In this document: one piece after another, positions 46,620 through 59,429 of the stretch
Position numbering within the stretch: the first letter of the stretch is position 1
Layout: each line of letters opens with the position of its first letter
Assembly (NCBI RefSeq): GCF_016808095.1
Contig: NC_068971.1
Location: 1,116,001 to 1,180,000, forward strand
DNA: 64,000 bases
DNA from: Vigna angularis
Lineage: Eukaryota; Streptophyta; Magnoliopsida; Fabales; Fabaceae
Direction: 5' to 3'
The notes under the pieces: model-generated
The model's input: only the letters and a program-made list of their open reading frames with translations
What the model was told of the DNA's origin: nothing
The model's database searches: none
Position numbers and translations under genes: made by a program

Positions 46620-48731
46620 TATTTCTTTTTAGATAAACACAGACTTTCTTCTTATTGTTTTTATCTGAACAATGTTCAAGTTAAAATATATTTTTAGTGG
46701 ACATTGTTATAAATTGTTGTTATCTTTTGCTGCCATGGATTTTTGCTGAATGATCTTTGGACTGTTTTCCATCTGCACTGACTATTACTTTGACTAATTC
46801 TTCTCAAAGGTGCATGTGCATTATTTCCATTGACAGTGTGCTTGAGGCATTGGAATCTTTAGTTGTGTCCATGAAGAAACTATTGTACAGATGTTGACCT
46901 AAGAATCTTTATATAGTATTTATTTTTTGTCTGAAAAATTAAGTTCGATCCAATCTGTGTTCCACCAAAGAGTATAAGCCAAAGAAAAATATATTACGCA
47001 TTGTTCTTGGTGGACCGCGAAAACTTCAAATCCTAGTTCTTTTTCTAAGGAATCTAAATGGTTAACCTAATTCGTTTAAGCTTAGTCTAACGTAGACCTA
47101 AAATAACGAGCCATACTAGAATATTCTATCAATTGAAAACGAGTTAAATTTTACAATCCAATACAATCTATTGTCGGGGTTACTGGTCTGGCTTGTCTAC
47201 TTTTTTTTTCTTTCTATCATTAAAAGTTTAATATCACATGAAAACAAACTAAATTTTATTATTTTTTACATGAAAACAAGTTGATTGTCGGTTGATTTTG
47301 GGTAAAAAAAGCTAAAAAGGGTTATTATTTAGGTTATTTTAGATTTTGATTGAGTTATATAAGAGTTTTTTATCGGACTGTCAAGTTGTGTTAATATAAA
47401 GGATCATGACGTGAATTTCAATTTTTTTAATAAAGCTAGGTTGTTCAACTGACTCATAAACTCACATGCTGGATTATAGGGTTGATTCGGACTCCTAGGT
47501 TGAAAATGTTGTTCCAATCTATCTTTTATGATCGACTAGCAGATCCACTCACCACTTACTAGACTTGGCACTTTTAGTCATTCCTACCTTCCTCCACTTC
47601 TTAACATAAATATAAGTAAATTATATATCAATAAAAAATAATTAATTTTGTTGAAATTTTTAAAACATGTTTAAAGCAAGTTACATAAATATATTGTTAA
47701 TAACTTTCCAATATCTAAAATACCAATAGGATATCATCTACCAGATACCTTGTAGCCAGTACAACTAATAGAACGATTATCAAATACTTTGCAATTGATG
47801 AACTATCTATCGAATATCGAGGATTACACCCCCAAAGTTGTAAGTTCAATGTTGAATAGCGGATACAATGACCGAATAACAAATATTATGTTTCCCAAAC
47901 CAAAGGTTATATATATCCTCTGATAAGCACAACCTTCACTAGAACAGGATATCGTTTATTGGTACTTGTGTATACTTGTTGAAGATATTTTCATATTAAA
48001 TAACTTTGTAAAAGATGGTTATAAGCTAACCATTAGGTTTATGAGCCAATAGACATATAATTGTGACTATTCAAATGAGGACTCATACTCAATAAAACAC
48101 TTCTACAAATATTATTTTAATTATATATTGATTTCAGTTGTATTAATTCAACTTTAACTAAAATCTATTGCACTAACCTGAATTTCAAAAAAAACTAAAA
48201 AGATTTGAAAAGGAAGTACCATGAAATAAAAGCTCGTATATTAAAAAAAAACTTAACAGTTCATTTATATGAGAATAAAACATATGTGACATTATTTTTT
48301 CCGTTAATTTCTATAACCTATTTTATCATCTATAAATAATTCATTCTTATATTTAAATTTTCAAAGGATTTTATATTATAAAACAGGTATTAGTTTATAC
48401 AATGAAGACCAGTTCATTGAAATCTCATTTTAAATATATTTAAAGTTAAATAATTTTAGAACACATATTTTAAATTATATTTTGTATATCATAATATTTT
48501 ATTCAAGCTTCTCTATTTATTTATAATTATTTTATATAAAATAAATTTAAATCTATTATATTTGATAAAAAAATATAATAACTAATTAATATAATAGCTA
48601 TTTGCCATCAGTGAGTGTCTTATCATCCAGAATAGTTATTTCTGGAATTTTGTTTTTTCATTAATTTATTGAAGGTAAAGAAGATTTTTAATAATATATA
48701 GATTTTTTTGAAGTTATTTTAATCTTTGTCA
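46620..48731. other. Intergenic DNA upstream of HSP70 gene 6
   Basis: No gene. 48400-48731 is the type II upstream homology (like 26970-27170). The 46980-47960 part is not matched elsewhere in the window and no element ends were recognised in it. Confidence 0.4.
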
Positions 48732-48740
48732 TTTTTTTTT

Positions 48741-49551
48741 GTTAAATTATTCCAATGGTTTCCATTTTTTTTATCAAATTCACAAATTGATTCTTTAATT
48801 ATTTTTTATTTCAATTCGGTATTATGAAAAGTTGATGCAATCCTGCTCTTGTCATTAAATTGATTAAAACATTTTAAGAAATTATGAGGTTGACATGTAT
48901 AATGAAGGTCGAACATGGTACTCTTGATTTCGTGATGGATTCTGTTGGTGGGATGAATGACGAAGATTTGTGGTTGTTGTTGTCGTGAATGAGTGATGAT
49001 GGCGTGAATGGATGACAGTGGTGGCACGTTGAACAGTGGTGTCACGGTGACTGATGGCATGAAGTAACCATGGATCTGCAGTTTGGGCTTTGCGAATTAG
49101 GATTCAACGACGGAACAAAACCGCTGTCACGAGGTTTTCATGGTTGTGCAATTTTTGCAGATCTATGATCTGGGTTTTTCGAATTAGGATTCAATGGTGG
49201 AACAAAACCGTTGTCGCAAGGTTTCCATGACTGCGATTTTTGCAAATATGCGATTTGGGCTCTGAGAATTAGGGTTCAATGGTGGAACAAAACAGCTATT
49301 GCGAGGTGAATTCACATATTCGCGATTTGATGTTATAGATTCGAGCATGATTTGTACGAAATGGATGACGCTGAAGTTGATTATTGTTAGCGTTGGCTCT
49401 AATGACAAAACACATGATGGAAAATTGTGGAAACGCCATTCAAGTGACGAGCTTATAAACACCATGGTGGTGTTTACAAACTAAATTAAAACAAAATTGA
49501 GGAATCTATTTACGACTTTGATAAAAAACGATAACTATTAGAATGATCAAC
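48741..49551. mobile_element. MULE-like non-autonomous element in the HSP70 gene 6 upstream region, 811 bp
   Basis: Imperfect terminal inverted repeats of about 60 bp: GTTAAATTATTCCAATGG at 48741 and, in reverse complement, GTTGATCATTCTAATAG ending at 49551, both continuing to TTTTTTATCAAA. Each side is bordered by nine T (48732-48740 and 49552-49560), a 9-bp target duplication as in Mutator-like elements, although a T-run is weak evidence. Gene 3 lacks the insert. Internally, about 86-bp repeats with AATTAGGATTCAA...GGAACAAAAC occur at 49096, 49183 and 49268. No transposase. Confidence 0.7.
49096..49300. repeat. Internal 86-bp tandem repeat of the MULE-like element
   Basis: Three diverged copies, each with AATTAGG.TTCAA and GGAACAAAAC, at 49096, 49183 and 49268. 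Confidence 0.75.
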
Positions 49552-49560
49552 TTTTTTTTT

Positions 49561-50419
49561 CAAATAAAAAATTCAAATAACATTCTATACTTAAAAAAAA
49601 TATATAAACCTATATGTACGAATGATTTTATTTATAATATAATAATTAATAATATATTCTTTCTTCACCTCTGGACTCTAGTCACTGTATGTGTCAATTT
49701 TAAATATAAAATACTTTTTTACTTCTTGTAAATAATTATGATAAAATAGCATGGGTGAGGGAGGAAAGGTAATTGATAGTATCAAGTTTTTTTTAGAGGT
49801 GACCTGAGAAAAAACAATCCACCTTATGTAAGGTTTTATACATGTTTCTAGTTACCATACACAAAGGCAGAACTTATTTATCAATTTTTAATAGTTATGA
49901 TTTAATTTACTATTTAAAGAAAATAATATAGTATGTTTTTTTTATTTAAATTTAGAAAGTTAAACCAAATTTTGTTTAATAATTTTATTTTATTTGTTCC
50001 CCATTAGAGTGTTGCTCATCTGTAACAGTGGAGTGTCCTAAAAAACTAAACTTTAAAGGGTGAATATTATTAAATTAAAAAAAAGGAAGTACTTTTGAGT
50101 CAAATCAATTGGTAGCTTGCTGGCGAAGTATTAGGGTTAGACAAAGTTATATTACTACAATTCCCAATATCAATCTTTCAGAGAAGCACCTTACTTCACT
50201 TTATTCTATACTCTTTGCTGACAAGCTTTTGAAGGAAAGGCTCCAAAAACACAGCTTTACTCACCATTAGTTCAAGGTAAAGGCTACACCTTTATGCCAA
50301 AATGTTCAATGTTTTGTTTATTAAGGCCAAAATGGGTTCTTCGTGTATGCAACATTACTTTCTATGGCTTACTTCACTTGTTTTGACTTTGAACACATTT
50401 TAGTATCATTTGAAAGAAA
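49561..50419 (+). promoter_or_regulatory. Upstream region of HSP70 gene 6
   Basis: Paralogous to 27200-28004 and 59430-59890. The leader has TTCAAG|GTAAAGG near 50273 and CATTTTAG at about 50395-50402, consistent with a short 5' UTR intron that here is about 125 bp. Confidence 0.5.
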
Positions 50420-52450
50420 ATGGCAAAACAAAACAAGGAATGGGTTGTGGGAATCGACCTTGGCACAACATATTCATGTGTTGCTGTATGGCTAGAAGAA
50501 CACTGTCGAGTGGAGATCATTCACAATGACCAGGGCAATAGAACTACGCCTTCTTGTGTGGCTTTCACAGAGAATCAAAGATTGATTGGTGATGCTGCTA
50601 AGAATCAGGCTGCCATCAACCCAACCAACACTCTCTTTGGTAAAAAATTGTTTTTCTATTGCGTGTGAATTTGTTTAAATGTTTACGCTAGCTGTTTGTG
50701 TTGGTGTTTAGGTGCCAAATGATAGCTTAACATTCATCATTTATTTATACTTTTCTCCAGTTTTCTAATTTGTTCTATAACTTTAAATTAGTAAGTATCA
50801 TTCCACAAGACTACTTTGACTTACAACAATTTTGCAGATGTGAAAAGGTTAATCGGCAGAAGATATAGTGATCCCATTATTCAGGACGATCTAAAGTTGT
50901 GGCCATTTAAGGTCATTGCTGATTCTGATGAAAAACCCATGATGGTTGTTTCATACAAGGGTCAGGAGAAACAAATCTCAGCTGAAGAAATCTCATCTAT
51001 GGTCCTTACAAAGATGCGGGAGATTGCAGAAGCGTACTTGGAATCAGAGGTTAAGAATGTTGTGGTTACCGTGCCTGCTTATTTTAATGATTCTCAGCGA
51101 CAAGCAACGAAAGATGCTGGTATCATTGCTGGCCTCAATGTTATGCGGATAATCAATGAGCCCACGGCTGCTGCTCTGGCATATGGCCTCGACAAGAGAG
51201 CTAATTGCGTCGGAGAGCAGAATATTTTCATTTTTGATCTTGGTGGTGGAACATTTGATGTGTCTCTGCTAACAATCAAAGGTGATGTCTTTGAAGTGAA
51301 GGCCACTGCTGGTGACACACACCTTGGAGGAGAGGACATTGATAACAGAATGGTGAAGTACTTTGTTGAGGAGTTCAAGAGGAAGCAGAAAGTGGACATA
51401 AGTGGGAACCCGAAAGCCTTGAGGAGGTTGAGAACTGCGTGTGAAAGAGCAAAAAGAACACTCTCATTTGCTGTTGATACCACCATTGAGATAGATGCTT
51501 TATCTGGGAGCATTGACTTCTGCTCATCAATCACTCGTGCAAGATTTGAAGAACTTAACTTAGACCTCCTTCAAAGGTGTTTGGAGACAGTAGAAAGGTG
51601 TCTTGTTGATTCTAAGATGGACAAGAGTGATGTAGACGATGTTGTACTGGTTGGTGGTTCTTCTAGGATTCCCAAAGTACAGCAGCTATTGCAAGACTAC
51701 TTCAAGGGGAAAGAACTGTGCATGAGCATCAACCCTGACGAGGCTGTTGCCTATGGAGCAGCAGTTCAGGCTGCTTTGCTGACTAAAGGCAACAAATTTG
51801 TCCCCAACTTAGTGTTATTAGATGTTACGCCGCTGTCACTTGGTATATCTGTAAAAGGAGATCTCATGAGTGTCGTGATTCCTAGGAACACCACCATTCC
51901 TGTTGTAAAAAAGAAAGGATTTGAAACAGTCGAAGATTTCCAATCTGCTATCTCTATTGTGGTTTACGAGGGTGAAAGGACAAGAGCAAGCGATAACAAT
52001 TTGCTTGGTTTCTTTAATCTTAATGGCAATCCTAAAGCTCTTCGAGGCCATCCTGTAACCGTATATTTCAGTATAGATGCTGATGGTATCCTAACTGTAA
52101 TTGCTGAGGATGAAACCATTGAAAGTAAGAATGGGATTACCGTAACCAACGACATGGGAAAACTATCAACTCAACAAATTATGAGAATGATTCAAGAAGG
52201 CGAGAAATACAAGGCTGAAGATCAGAAGTACCAAAAGAAAGTTATAGCAATTAATGCTTTGGATGACTTCGTTTACAAGATAAGGAATGCTATAGATGAT
52301 GTAGATAATCCACAAGAGAAAACGAAGATCAACAAGGCAATTGCAGAGACCGAGAAATTGCTTGATGCTAGGGAGCAGACAGAAACAGAGGTTTTTGTGG
52401 ATCATCTGCACAGGGTGAAGAGCCTCATTGAACCCATTATGAAAGATTAA
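50420..52450 (+). CDS. HSP70 gene 6: type II, EEVD-less
   Basis: Exon 1 is 50420-50639, the intron 50640-50837, exon 2 50838-52450; the product is 610 aa with the same architecture as gene 3, ending LIEPIMKD. The exon 2 ATPase portion differs from gene 3 at only a handful of residues ([23 protein letters not shown]) and the introns are nearly the same. The substrate-binding half instead shares features with pseudogene 4 ([23 protein letters not shown]). It is therefore a mosaic between two paralogues. Signatures and the catalytic Lys of DVKRLIG are intact. Cytosolic chaperone activity is inferred; no TPR-docking EEVD is present. Confidence 0.93.
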
Positions 52451-53174
52451 CTAGTTTGTTTCAAGTTTATGTTGGTGAAAAATGTAAAACTTTATGAAGC
52501 ATGCTATCTAAACAATATATTATTTCCAGTTTCAACTATCAATCCTTGAACACGTTTTTCTTCTACATCTTGTTAATGTGAAGGTGGATATGCCTATAAT
52601 TATGTGGGGTATACATTTCTTCAATATGGGTAATTGTTTTTAGACTGTTAACATAGGTCGGCCTAAAATGCAGTGTGGATTTTATGGCCTGGTGGAAAAA
52701 TACAAACAACCAATAACATCAGTAGGCAGATAATTTGTTTCTTTACTTTTCTTTATACAAACAAAAACAACCAATAAGATCAGTAACAAGACTATGAAAA
52801 CCTTATTAAAAGATTTAAAACCTCTTCTTTACTGTGGTTTGATAGATTGGCACGAGTTTGCAAAACGATCTTCATCAAACACAGTTCTTATATATATATA
52901 TATATATTGCTAGAAAATGATATTTGGACACTGTACAACGAATTGTTTATATAACTTAACAGTGAATTTTGAAACGAGATATTTTTAAATTATAAATAAT
53001 TTGTAAAATTATTGTACTGGTGAATCTCACGGGTTAACAAATCGAAAGAGTTGAGAATAGACTTTTATTTTTCTTAAGACAAAGCAGTACATCAGGGTGA
53101 GCCAATTCAAAAGCAGAATGCTCTCAAGTGAGACACAATAACAATATATCAAGCTGTGTCAAGATAACATTAAA
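52451..53174. other. Flank between convergent HSP70 genes 6 and 7
   Basis: Type II 3' flank, partly present twice (AACAACCAATAA...ATCAGTAA near 52707 and 52769), then AT-rich sequence with a short (AT)n at 52891-52908. Genes 6 and 7 converge here. Confidence 0.6.
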
Positions 53175-55106
53175 CTAACCATTGATGTCCAATGTCTGAC
53201 CAAAGAGACTCTCGAGTTCCTTCAGATAATTCTCAAATACATCTACTTCAACCTGCTGGTTATCATCATCAAGCAAATATGTGGCCTTAGTAATTGCAGA
53301 ACTGATGTTCAACTTTTGTGTCAAGGAAAGCTTTGATCTGTTATACTTGTCCTTCAAAGCATTCGTCATCTTGTAAACATAATCATCCAAAGAATTCATT
53401 GCGTTAGCCTTCCTGAGGAACTTCCTATCGTCGGCCTCATAAATTTCAGCTTCTTTAATCATTCTACTCATTTCTTCAGCTGACAGTCTCTCTTTGTTGT
53501 TGGTTATGGTAATCTGGTTCTTATTGCCCGTGGTTTGATCCTCGGCAGAAACAGATAGAGTACCATTTTCATCAATGCCAAAGCACACAAGAATAGGATA
53601 CCCACGAGGAGCTGGAGGAAAGGTAAGACTAAAAAGCCCCAGCAAATTGTTCTCACTCGCTTTTGTTCTTTCACCCTCATAAACCTTAATCGAGGCACTG
53701 GTTTGATCATCATAAACTGTTCCAAACTCTTCTGTCCTCTTTACAGGAATTCCAGTATTCCTAGGAATCATTACATTCATGATATCTCCCGTTGTATATG
53801 TACCAAGTGACAGCGGTGTCACATCCAACAACACCAGGTCAGGAACATTCTCAATGCCTTCACACAACAAAGCAGCTTGAACAGCTGCACCGTTAGCAAC
53901 AGCTTCGTCAGGGTTGATGCTCTTGCACAGATCCTTTCCCTTGAAGAACTCCTGCAATAGTTGCTGCACTTTAGGAATCCTAGAAGAGCCACCAACTAGT
54001 ACAACATCATGCACACTGTTCTTGTCCATCTTAGCATCGCTGAGACATCTATCTACGGTCTCCATACACTCTTCAAAGAGCTCCATATTGATTTCATCGA
54101 ACTTTGCACGAGTGATCGAAGAACAGAAGTCAATACCTTGAAATAAGGCATCTATCTCAATGTTTGTAGTGAGTGTAGACGAGAGTGTCCTTTTTGCTCT
54201 TTCGCATGCAGTTCTCAACCTCCTTAGAGCTCTTGGGTTCCCACTAATGTCCACTTTGTATTTCCTTTTGATATGCTCCACAAAGTACTCCACCATTCTG
54301 TTATCAATGTCTTCTCCCCCAAGATGAGTGTTTCCTGCAGTAGCCTTAACTTGGAACACCTTATCCTTAATTGTGAGGATAGACACGTCAAAGGTACCAC
54401 CTCCGAGGTCAAATACGAAAACATTTCTCTCTCCAACACTTTTGGTTCTCTTGTCAAGACCATATGCAATAGCTGCAGCTGTGGGTTCATTGATTATCCG
54501 CATAACATTGAGGCCAGCAATGGTTCCTGCATCTACTGTAGCTTTACGCTGAGAGTCATTGAAATGAGCAGGAACAGTAACCACTGCATTCCTCACAGGT
54601 TTTTCCAGAAAGGTCTCTGCAATCTCCCTCATTTTTGAGAGAACCATTGATGATATTTCCTCGGCTGAAAGGTGCTTTTGCTGACCCTTGTAGTTAACTA
54701 CAACCATGGGTTTGTCATCATCACCAGGAATGACCTTGAATGGCCACAACCTTTTATCTTTTTCAACAATGGGATCACTACACTTCCGACCAATTAATCT
54801 TTTAGCATCTGCAGAAGTTATCAAAATTCTGATCATAAATCAGAGATTTAAAGGAAGGCAATGATAAAAAAAAAAAGAGAACTTACCAAACACAGTGTTC
54901 TCTGGATTGGTGGCAGCCTGGTTTTTAGCAGCATCACCTATCAATCTTTGTTTGTCTGTGAAAGCAACAAAAGAAGGAGTGATGTTGTTGCCTTGGTCAT
55001 TGTGGATGATCTCCACTCGCCCCTGCTGCTCCTGCCATACTGCAACACACGAGTACGTTGTTCCGAGGTCTATCCCCACTGCACATCCCTCGTTTTTTCT
55101 GGCCAT
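53175..55106 (-). CDS. HSP70 gene 7: type III, minus strand, EEVD-less
   Basis: Exon 1 is 55106-54887, the intron 54886-54809 (78 bp, GT-AG), exon 2 54808-53175; the product is 617 aa. The signatures [18 protein letters not shown] and [11 protein letters not shown] and the catalytic Lys of DAKRLIG are intact. Differences from the other types: [10 protein letters not shown] where the family has [18 protein letters not shown] for PAYFNDSQ, and a divergent start of the substrate-binding domain ([17 protein letters not shown]). The lid is longer in the middle ([15 protein letters not shown]) and the gene ends [12 protein letters not shown] without EEVD. It is the only complete copy on the minus strand and is diverged from types I and II along its whole length, so it is an older lineage. 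The equivalent in the previous unit is reduced to a stub (30483-30700). Confidence 0.93.
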
Positions 55107-56203
55107 AATCTTTCAACTAAATCAAACAACACAAAAACCGTTTTTGTCAGAAATCATAAGAGATACAAGACAACACAGCACAATCAATTATACGAATACG
55201 AAACTCAAGAACAACTCCACAAAAGAATGTCCTCTGAATCACCTTGTTTATATGCCTCAGAGAGTCAGTCAAGTCAAGTACAATATAGTATACAATCCAA
55301 TAGAAACAATGTTCTTCCATGAAAGATTATAATATTGGGAAATTCAGTTTTGTAATTATCTTCAATGGTGCATGAATCATCCACCAACTACAATTGACTA
55401 TAATTTTGTGTGTGAACAATTGACTTTTTGTTATGATCTTTCATTCTTTATATTTATTAAAGGAGAGTTCCCACAGATAAGAGAGGGAGAGTGGATGAAC
55501 ACAACAACTATAAATTTAGAATATGTATGTTTACATGTTTCTTTTCATTTTTTAAAGGTGAAACTGCTACTTTGTTTTCTAATATAAGTTTTTATAATTT
55601 TAAATGTTTCTTTAGAAAATATTATTCAATATAATGTTTTAACAAACATTTAAAAGTAGGAAATGAACTGAAAATAATATGATAATTTTATAAATAAAAA
55701 AACAAAAAACAAACATAATAGTAAAATAAGTTTACTAGTACTAAAGACATCTCTTGATTGATAGTAAAAAAAAAACAATTATTATTCACAGACATATGTA
55801 AAATATTTTTTATGAGATAAAATAACTTAATGTAACATAGTTTCCATAAATTAAAATGTTCATTTAAAAAACCAAATATAACATGGTTTCCATAAATTAA
55901 CTTCAGTGATGACTAATATTTTTTACTTTTTTGTTGATCTTATTACTTTTCGAAAGTGATTGTAAAATAAATTATCCAAATATATAGTTCCCAATTAAGG
56001 TTTTGTTTCTTCAACAAAGTTTGCTTCATATAGTAAAAAATCAAACTCGCATAGAAAAAACTTAACAATCTATTAACTATGTTGAAATTTGAGTTTGAAT
56101 ATAATGATATAGATATTATTTTAATCCCTTACGTTTCTAGTAATTCTTGATTTGATTAAATCCTTGTAAAATGTTTTCTTTATTTTGTATTTTATAAAAT
56201 AAT
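55107..56203. other. Upstream of HSP70 gene 7 and AT-rich spacer
   Basis: The gene 7 promoter should lie here on the minus strand; no certain TATA or heat-shock element was picked out. From 55835 the sequence matches 30700-31018 of the first unit, and a local duplication of TAACATAGTTTCCATAAATTA occurs at 55833 and 55880. Confidence 0.45.
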
Positions 56204-56332
56204 GCAATTAATGCTTTGGATGACTTCATTTACAAGATAAGGAATGTAATAATCCACAAGAGAAACCGAAGATCAACATGGCAATTGCAGGAAATTGCTT
56301 GATGTTAGCCAGCAGACAGAGACACAGACCAA
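56204..56332 (+). pseudogene. Type II HSP70 lid fragment (second copy)
   Basis: Same fragment as 31019-31160, beginning AINALDDF, with a broken frame. It was part of the unit before duplication. Confidence 0.7.
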
Positions 56333-57047
56333 ACTTTTATCTTTTAAATAATCACAACCTTACTTAATTTCAGAAAATCTCTAGTATAAGTTGATAAGTG
56401 TGGTATTTTTGCTTATTTTTTATGCAGAGCACACGTGTGATACTTTTATGTTTGTTTGTGTTGTGTAAGTCCAATGAAAGGGGAAATTACCACATGAAAT
56501 CAAGAACAATATAACAAATTGAGCTACGCGTTTTCCGTCTCTTATCAAAGAAGATAATGAGAAATGGTTTGCTTTCCAAGTAACTCATGCATTATTTAAG
56601 GAAATACGTTTGCTTATACATACTAATATCAACAGAAAACATCTTTTTTTGTCCTAACACTGGCGTTTTCGGTACCTATTTCTTTCTATCTCTTATATTA
56701 AACATAACATCATGGCTTTTCTCTGATTTTCTGTTTCTGTCTCTATCTGAGATCATGTTCCTTTCATTTTCTTATCTTAACATGAACCCTAGAATTTACA
56801 TATATGTTACTCTTTCACATCTTTGAATTTGTATCTAGAGAATTGCACCTGTTCTCTCTAGTGATTTTGATTAGATAATTTGCTTTAACAGTTGTACTTT
56901 TGCATATATATATATATATATATATAGCACCAGTTTCCTATTTTTGTATTTGAGCATCACATAACTTTCTTTGTTCTTGCCTTTTCTTTGTTTTGACAGA
57001 AGTTGTATATCCTTGATTATATCACAAAGAAAGGTGAAAAAAGAGAT
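56333..57047 (+). promoter_or_regulatory. Upstream region and leader of DC1 gene 2
   Basis: Nearly identical to 31160-31856. The TATA candidate is TATACATA (56615) against TATAAATA in copy 1, and an (AT)n tract sits at 56905-56926. Confidence 0.5.
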
Positions 57048-57815
57048 ATGGAAACTACCAAGAGGGGTTGTCCCAGCCATCCAGAACGACAGATGCTATT
57101 GAAGCCACAAGGGTCACCCTACAGATGCAGTGGATGTCGAGAAGTAGGGTTTGGACGGAGTTACCACTGTGAAATGAAGAACTGTGGTTACATCCTCCAT
57201 GAAGAGTGTGCAACTGCTGTTTCCCTTGCCTTTCATCGATTTTTTCCCAGGAGCCACTTCGAGTTCTATGAGAAAGCACCGGGGCACCGGGTCAGATACT
57301 GTGATGCTTGTGGAAATGATGTTCTAGGGTTTGTGTACCATTGCTGCAGTACAGGTTATGATCTACATCCATGTTGTATAAAGCTGAAAGATAGCATTTC
57401 TGATGGAGAAGGGCTTGTGTCACTCGAACTGTGTCAGAAGGTTCCCTCAAAGTGTGTCCAGTGTAAGCATAGGAATGTTGTGGATGGAATCAGAGGTTGG
57501 TCTTATGTATCTTCAGATTCTGGGGGAAAATGTTGTTACCATGTTTGGTGTGTTAAGCAACTGATTCTAGAGAATTTGAATAAGGGCTATTTTAGTAATG
57601 AAACCAGTTCAATTGGGATGAGTGACAGGGAGTACTCTCAGCTTGCAGTGAGAAACATGGACATGGTACGAAGTAGAAGAATTTCGAGGAGGTTAGGGAC
57701 AATGAAGAAGTACACAAAGATTGCTGTTTTGGTATTTAAACTGGTATTTTCAGCTGTGTTTGGAAACCCTATCACTGCCATTGCTTCTCTTGTGGAAGCC
57801 CTAGTTTCAGATTAG
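57048..57815 (+). CDS. DC1 (C1-like) zinc-finger protein 2
   Basis: A protein of 255 aa, colinear with the protein at 31857 and differing at scattered residues (for example CRVR-region YCDACGNDV, CCSTGYDLHPCC). The same Cys/His modules are kept: CPSHP...CSGC...YHC...C...LHEEC, then GHRV.YCDACG...YHC...DLHPCC, and the CVQCKHR...CCYHVWC segment. In the second module TDCDLHPCC has become TGYDLHPCC, losing one Cys of the copy-1 pattern and gaining one in YHCCST, which may move a zinc ligand. The C-terminal basic and hydrophobic segment (VFKLVFSAVFGNP) is conserved. The open frame is preserved, so both copies are probably functional. Confidence 0.88.
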   Translation: METTKRGCPSHPERQMLLKPQGSPYRCSGCREVGFGRSYHCEMKNCGYILHEECATAVSLAFHRFFPRSHFEFYEKAPGHRVRYCDACGNDVLGFVYHCCSTGYDLHPCCIKLKDSISDGEGLVSLELCQKVPSKCVQCKHRNVVDGIRGWSYVSSDSGGKCCYHVWCVKQLILENLNKGYFSNETSSIGMSDREYSQLAVRNMDMVRSRRISRRLGTMKKYTKIAVLVFKLVFSAVFGNPITAIASLVEALVSD

Positions 57816-59420
57816 GAGATCCTACAAGTGTTGTCGTTTGGTTCTTAAATTATGGCCATAATCCTACAAGTGTTGATTTGATTTACCATGAGTGCAGATA
57901 TGATGTTGAGTGAGTGTCACATAGAGGTCAAATTGTTGTGGTTTTTGAGAATTTCCTGTATTAATAAAGTTCAAATTCACGCTCTGGAAGTTATGGTTTT
58001 ATAGAAGAAAGTATATATGTATGTTTGCATGAAAATGTTGCAGGTCATGCAAACCAACTTCTTAATTGTCAAAGAAGCACGTTAGCAATGTTCTTTTCTT
58101 CTTTATATATTCTTGTTCCCATGATTACTATAGTTTTCAATGCAGTGTATGTTACTCCATGTGGCAGTTGTAAACTTGTGTTCAATTATAAGTGCACCTT
58201 TTTTTAGAATCCAAAATGAGAAACATTTGAATTAAACCCTAAAATACTAATTTAAAGCTCAAAGGGCTGTATATATATTTGGTTTAGTTTTAAAAAATGA
58301 AAATGTGCTTGAAATTTCCGATATAGATGGATGGAAGCTGATAAAATAATATGATTAATGTAGCTTTTTTTTTTCTATGGAGGGCATTTGAAAATGACTT
58401 GCCTAATACAAATAATTATCTTGTTTTGTGGAAATGTACATGAATATGTTGAAGGTGTTGTAGCAATTTCTTGGTAGTTTGACATTAACAAACATATAGC
58501 TTCTTAATCATTCAAGTCATTGTCAATGTTGCTCGGCTGGGTTGTATTTGTACTCCTTTTCTTCAGTTAAATGCAGGGAAAATACGTTAACTTTTCATTA
58601 ATTTGAATATCCTTTGCGGAAGACATAAAATATTAAGAAAACACACCATAGTGTAAAACTGTGATATTACAATATTACATGGTAAGAATTTTATAAGTAT
58701 TTTAAATCGGTTAAAAGGGAAATTGATTTAGTATGCATATATTATATCGGTTTACAATCGGTTAAGGAAATAATTAATTTAATATGTTTTTTTTTATAAA
58801 GTGCAAAAGTCATTTTTATTTTTTGAATTTCATCTTCTCTCTATTTTTTCTTCTTTTTTTTTTGTAAAAAATACTCTATGGTCTCTTCCTTACAATTAAC
58901 CATTGTTGTTTTTCTGCTTTATTGTTGTCATGTCGTGTTTCAACAAGCTTTTTTTCTCTTCAAGACCATTATATATTTAACAACCAATACAACAAATTAG
59001 TATTCTTTTTTCCCTCATTTCTCGTACTTAGGATTTTTGTTTGCGAAGAAAGTTTTCTTCGTAATTGTCTCTTATTAAATATGTGTCACTAATTAATCTA
59101 TACAGTGTTTTGCGAAGTATCCTAATTAACTAAATGTACTCTGTCCATGGTATTTGATGGTTCGTCAATGACCGATTCATTATTATTTCTTTTGCACTTT
59201 CAAAAGTACTTTTTTAATTAAAAGTATTAGATCAATTGATCTAGAATTGATTTATTAGAATATATATTATATAGTTACACAACTGATATAACACATATTT
59301 AACATACTACATCGATTGATGGTAAAATTGATCAAGTGCTTTAAAAGTTGATTTAATATATCCATTTTGGACCAGTGATAGTTTCTTGCAAGAATATTGT
59401 ATATTCATATAGCAACTTTG
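57816..59420. other. Downstream flank of DC1 gene 2
   Basis: Paralogous to 32625-34200 with indels; AATAAA near 57963. No gene. Confidence 0.6.
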
Positions 59421-59429
59421 TGGAAATTT

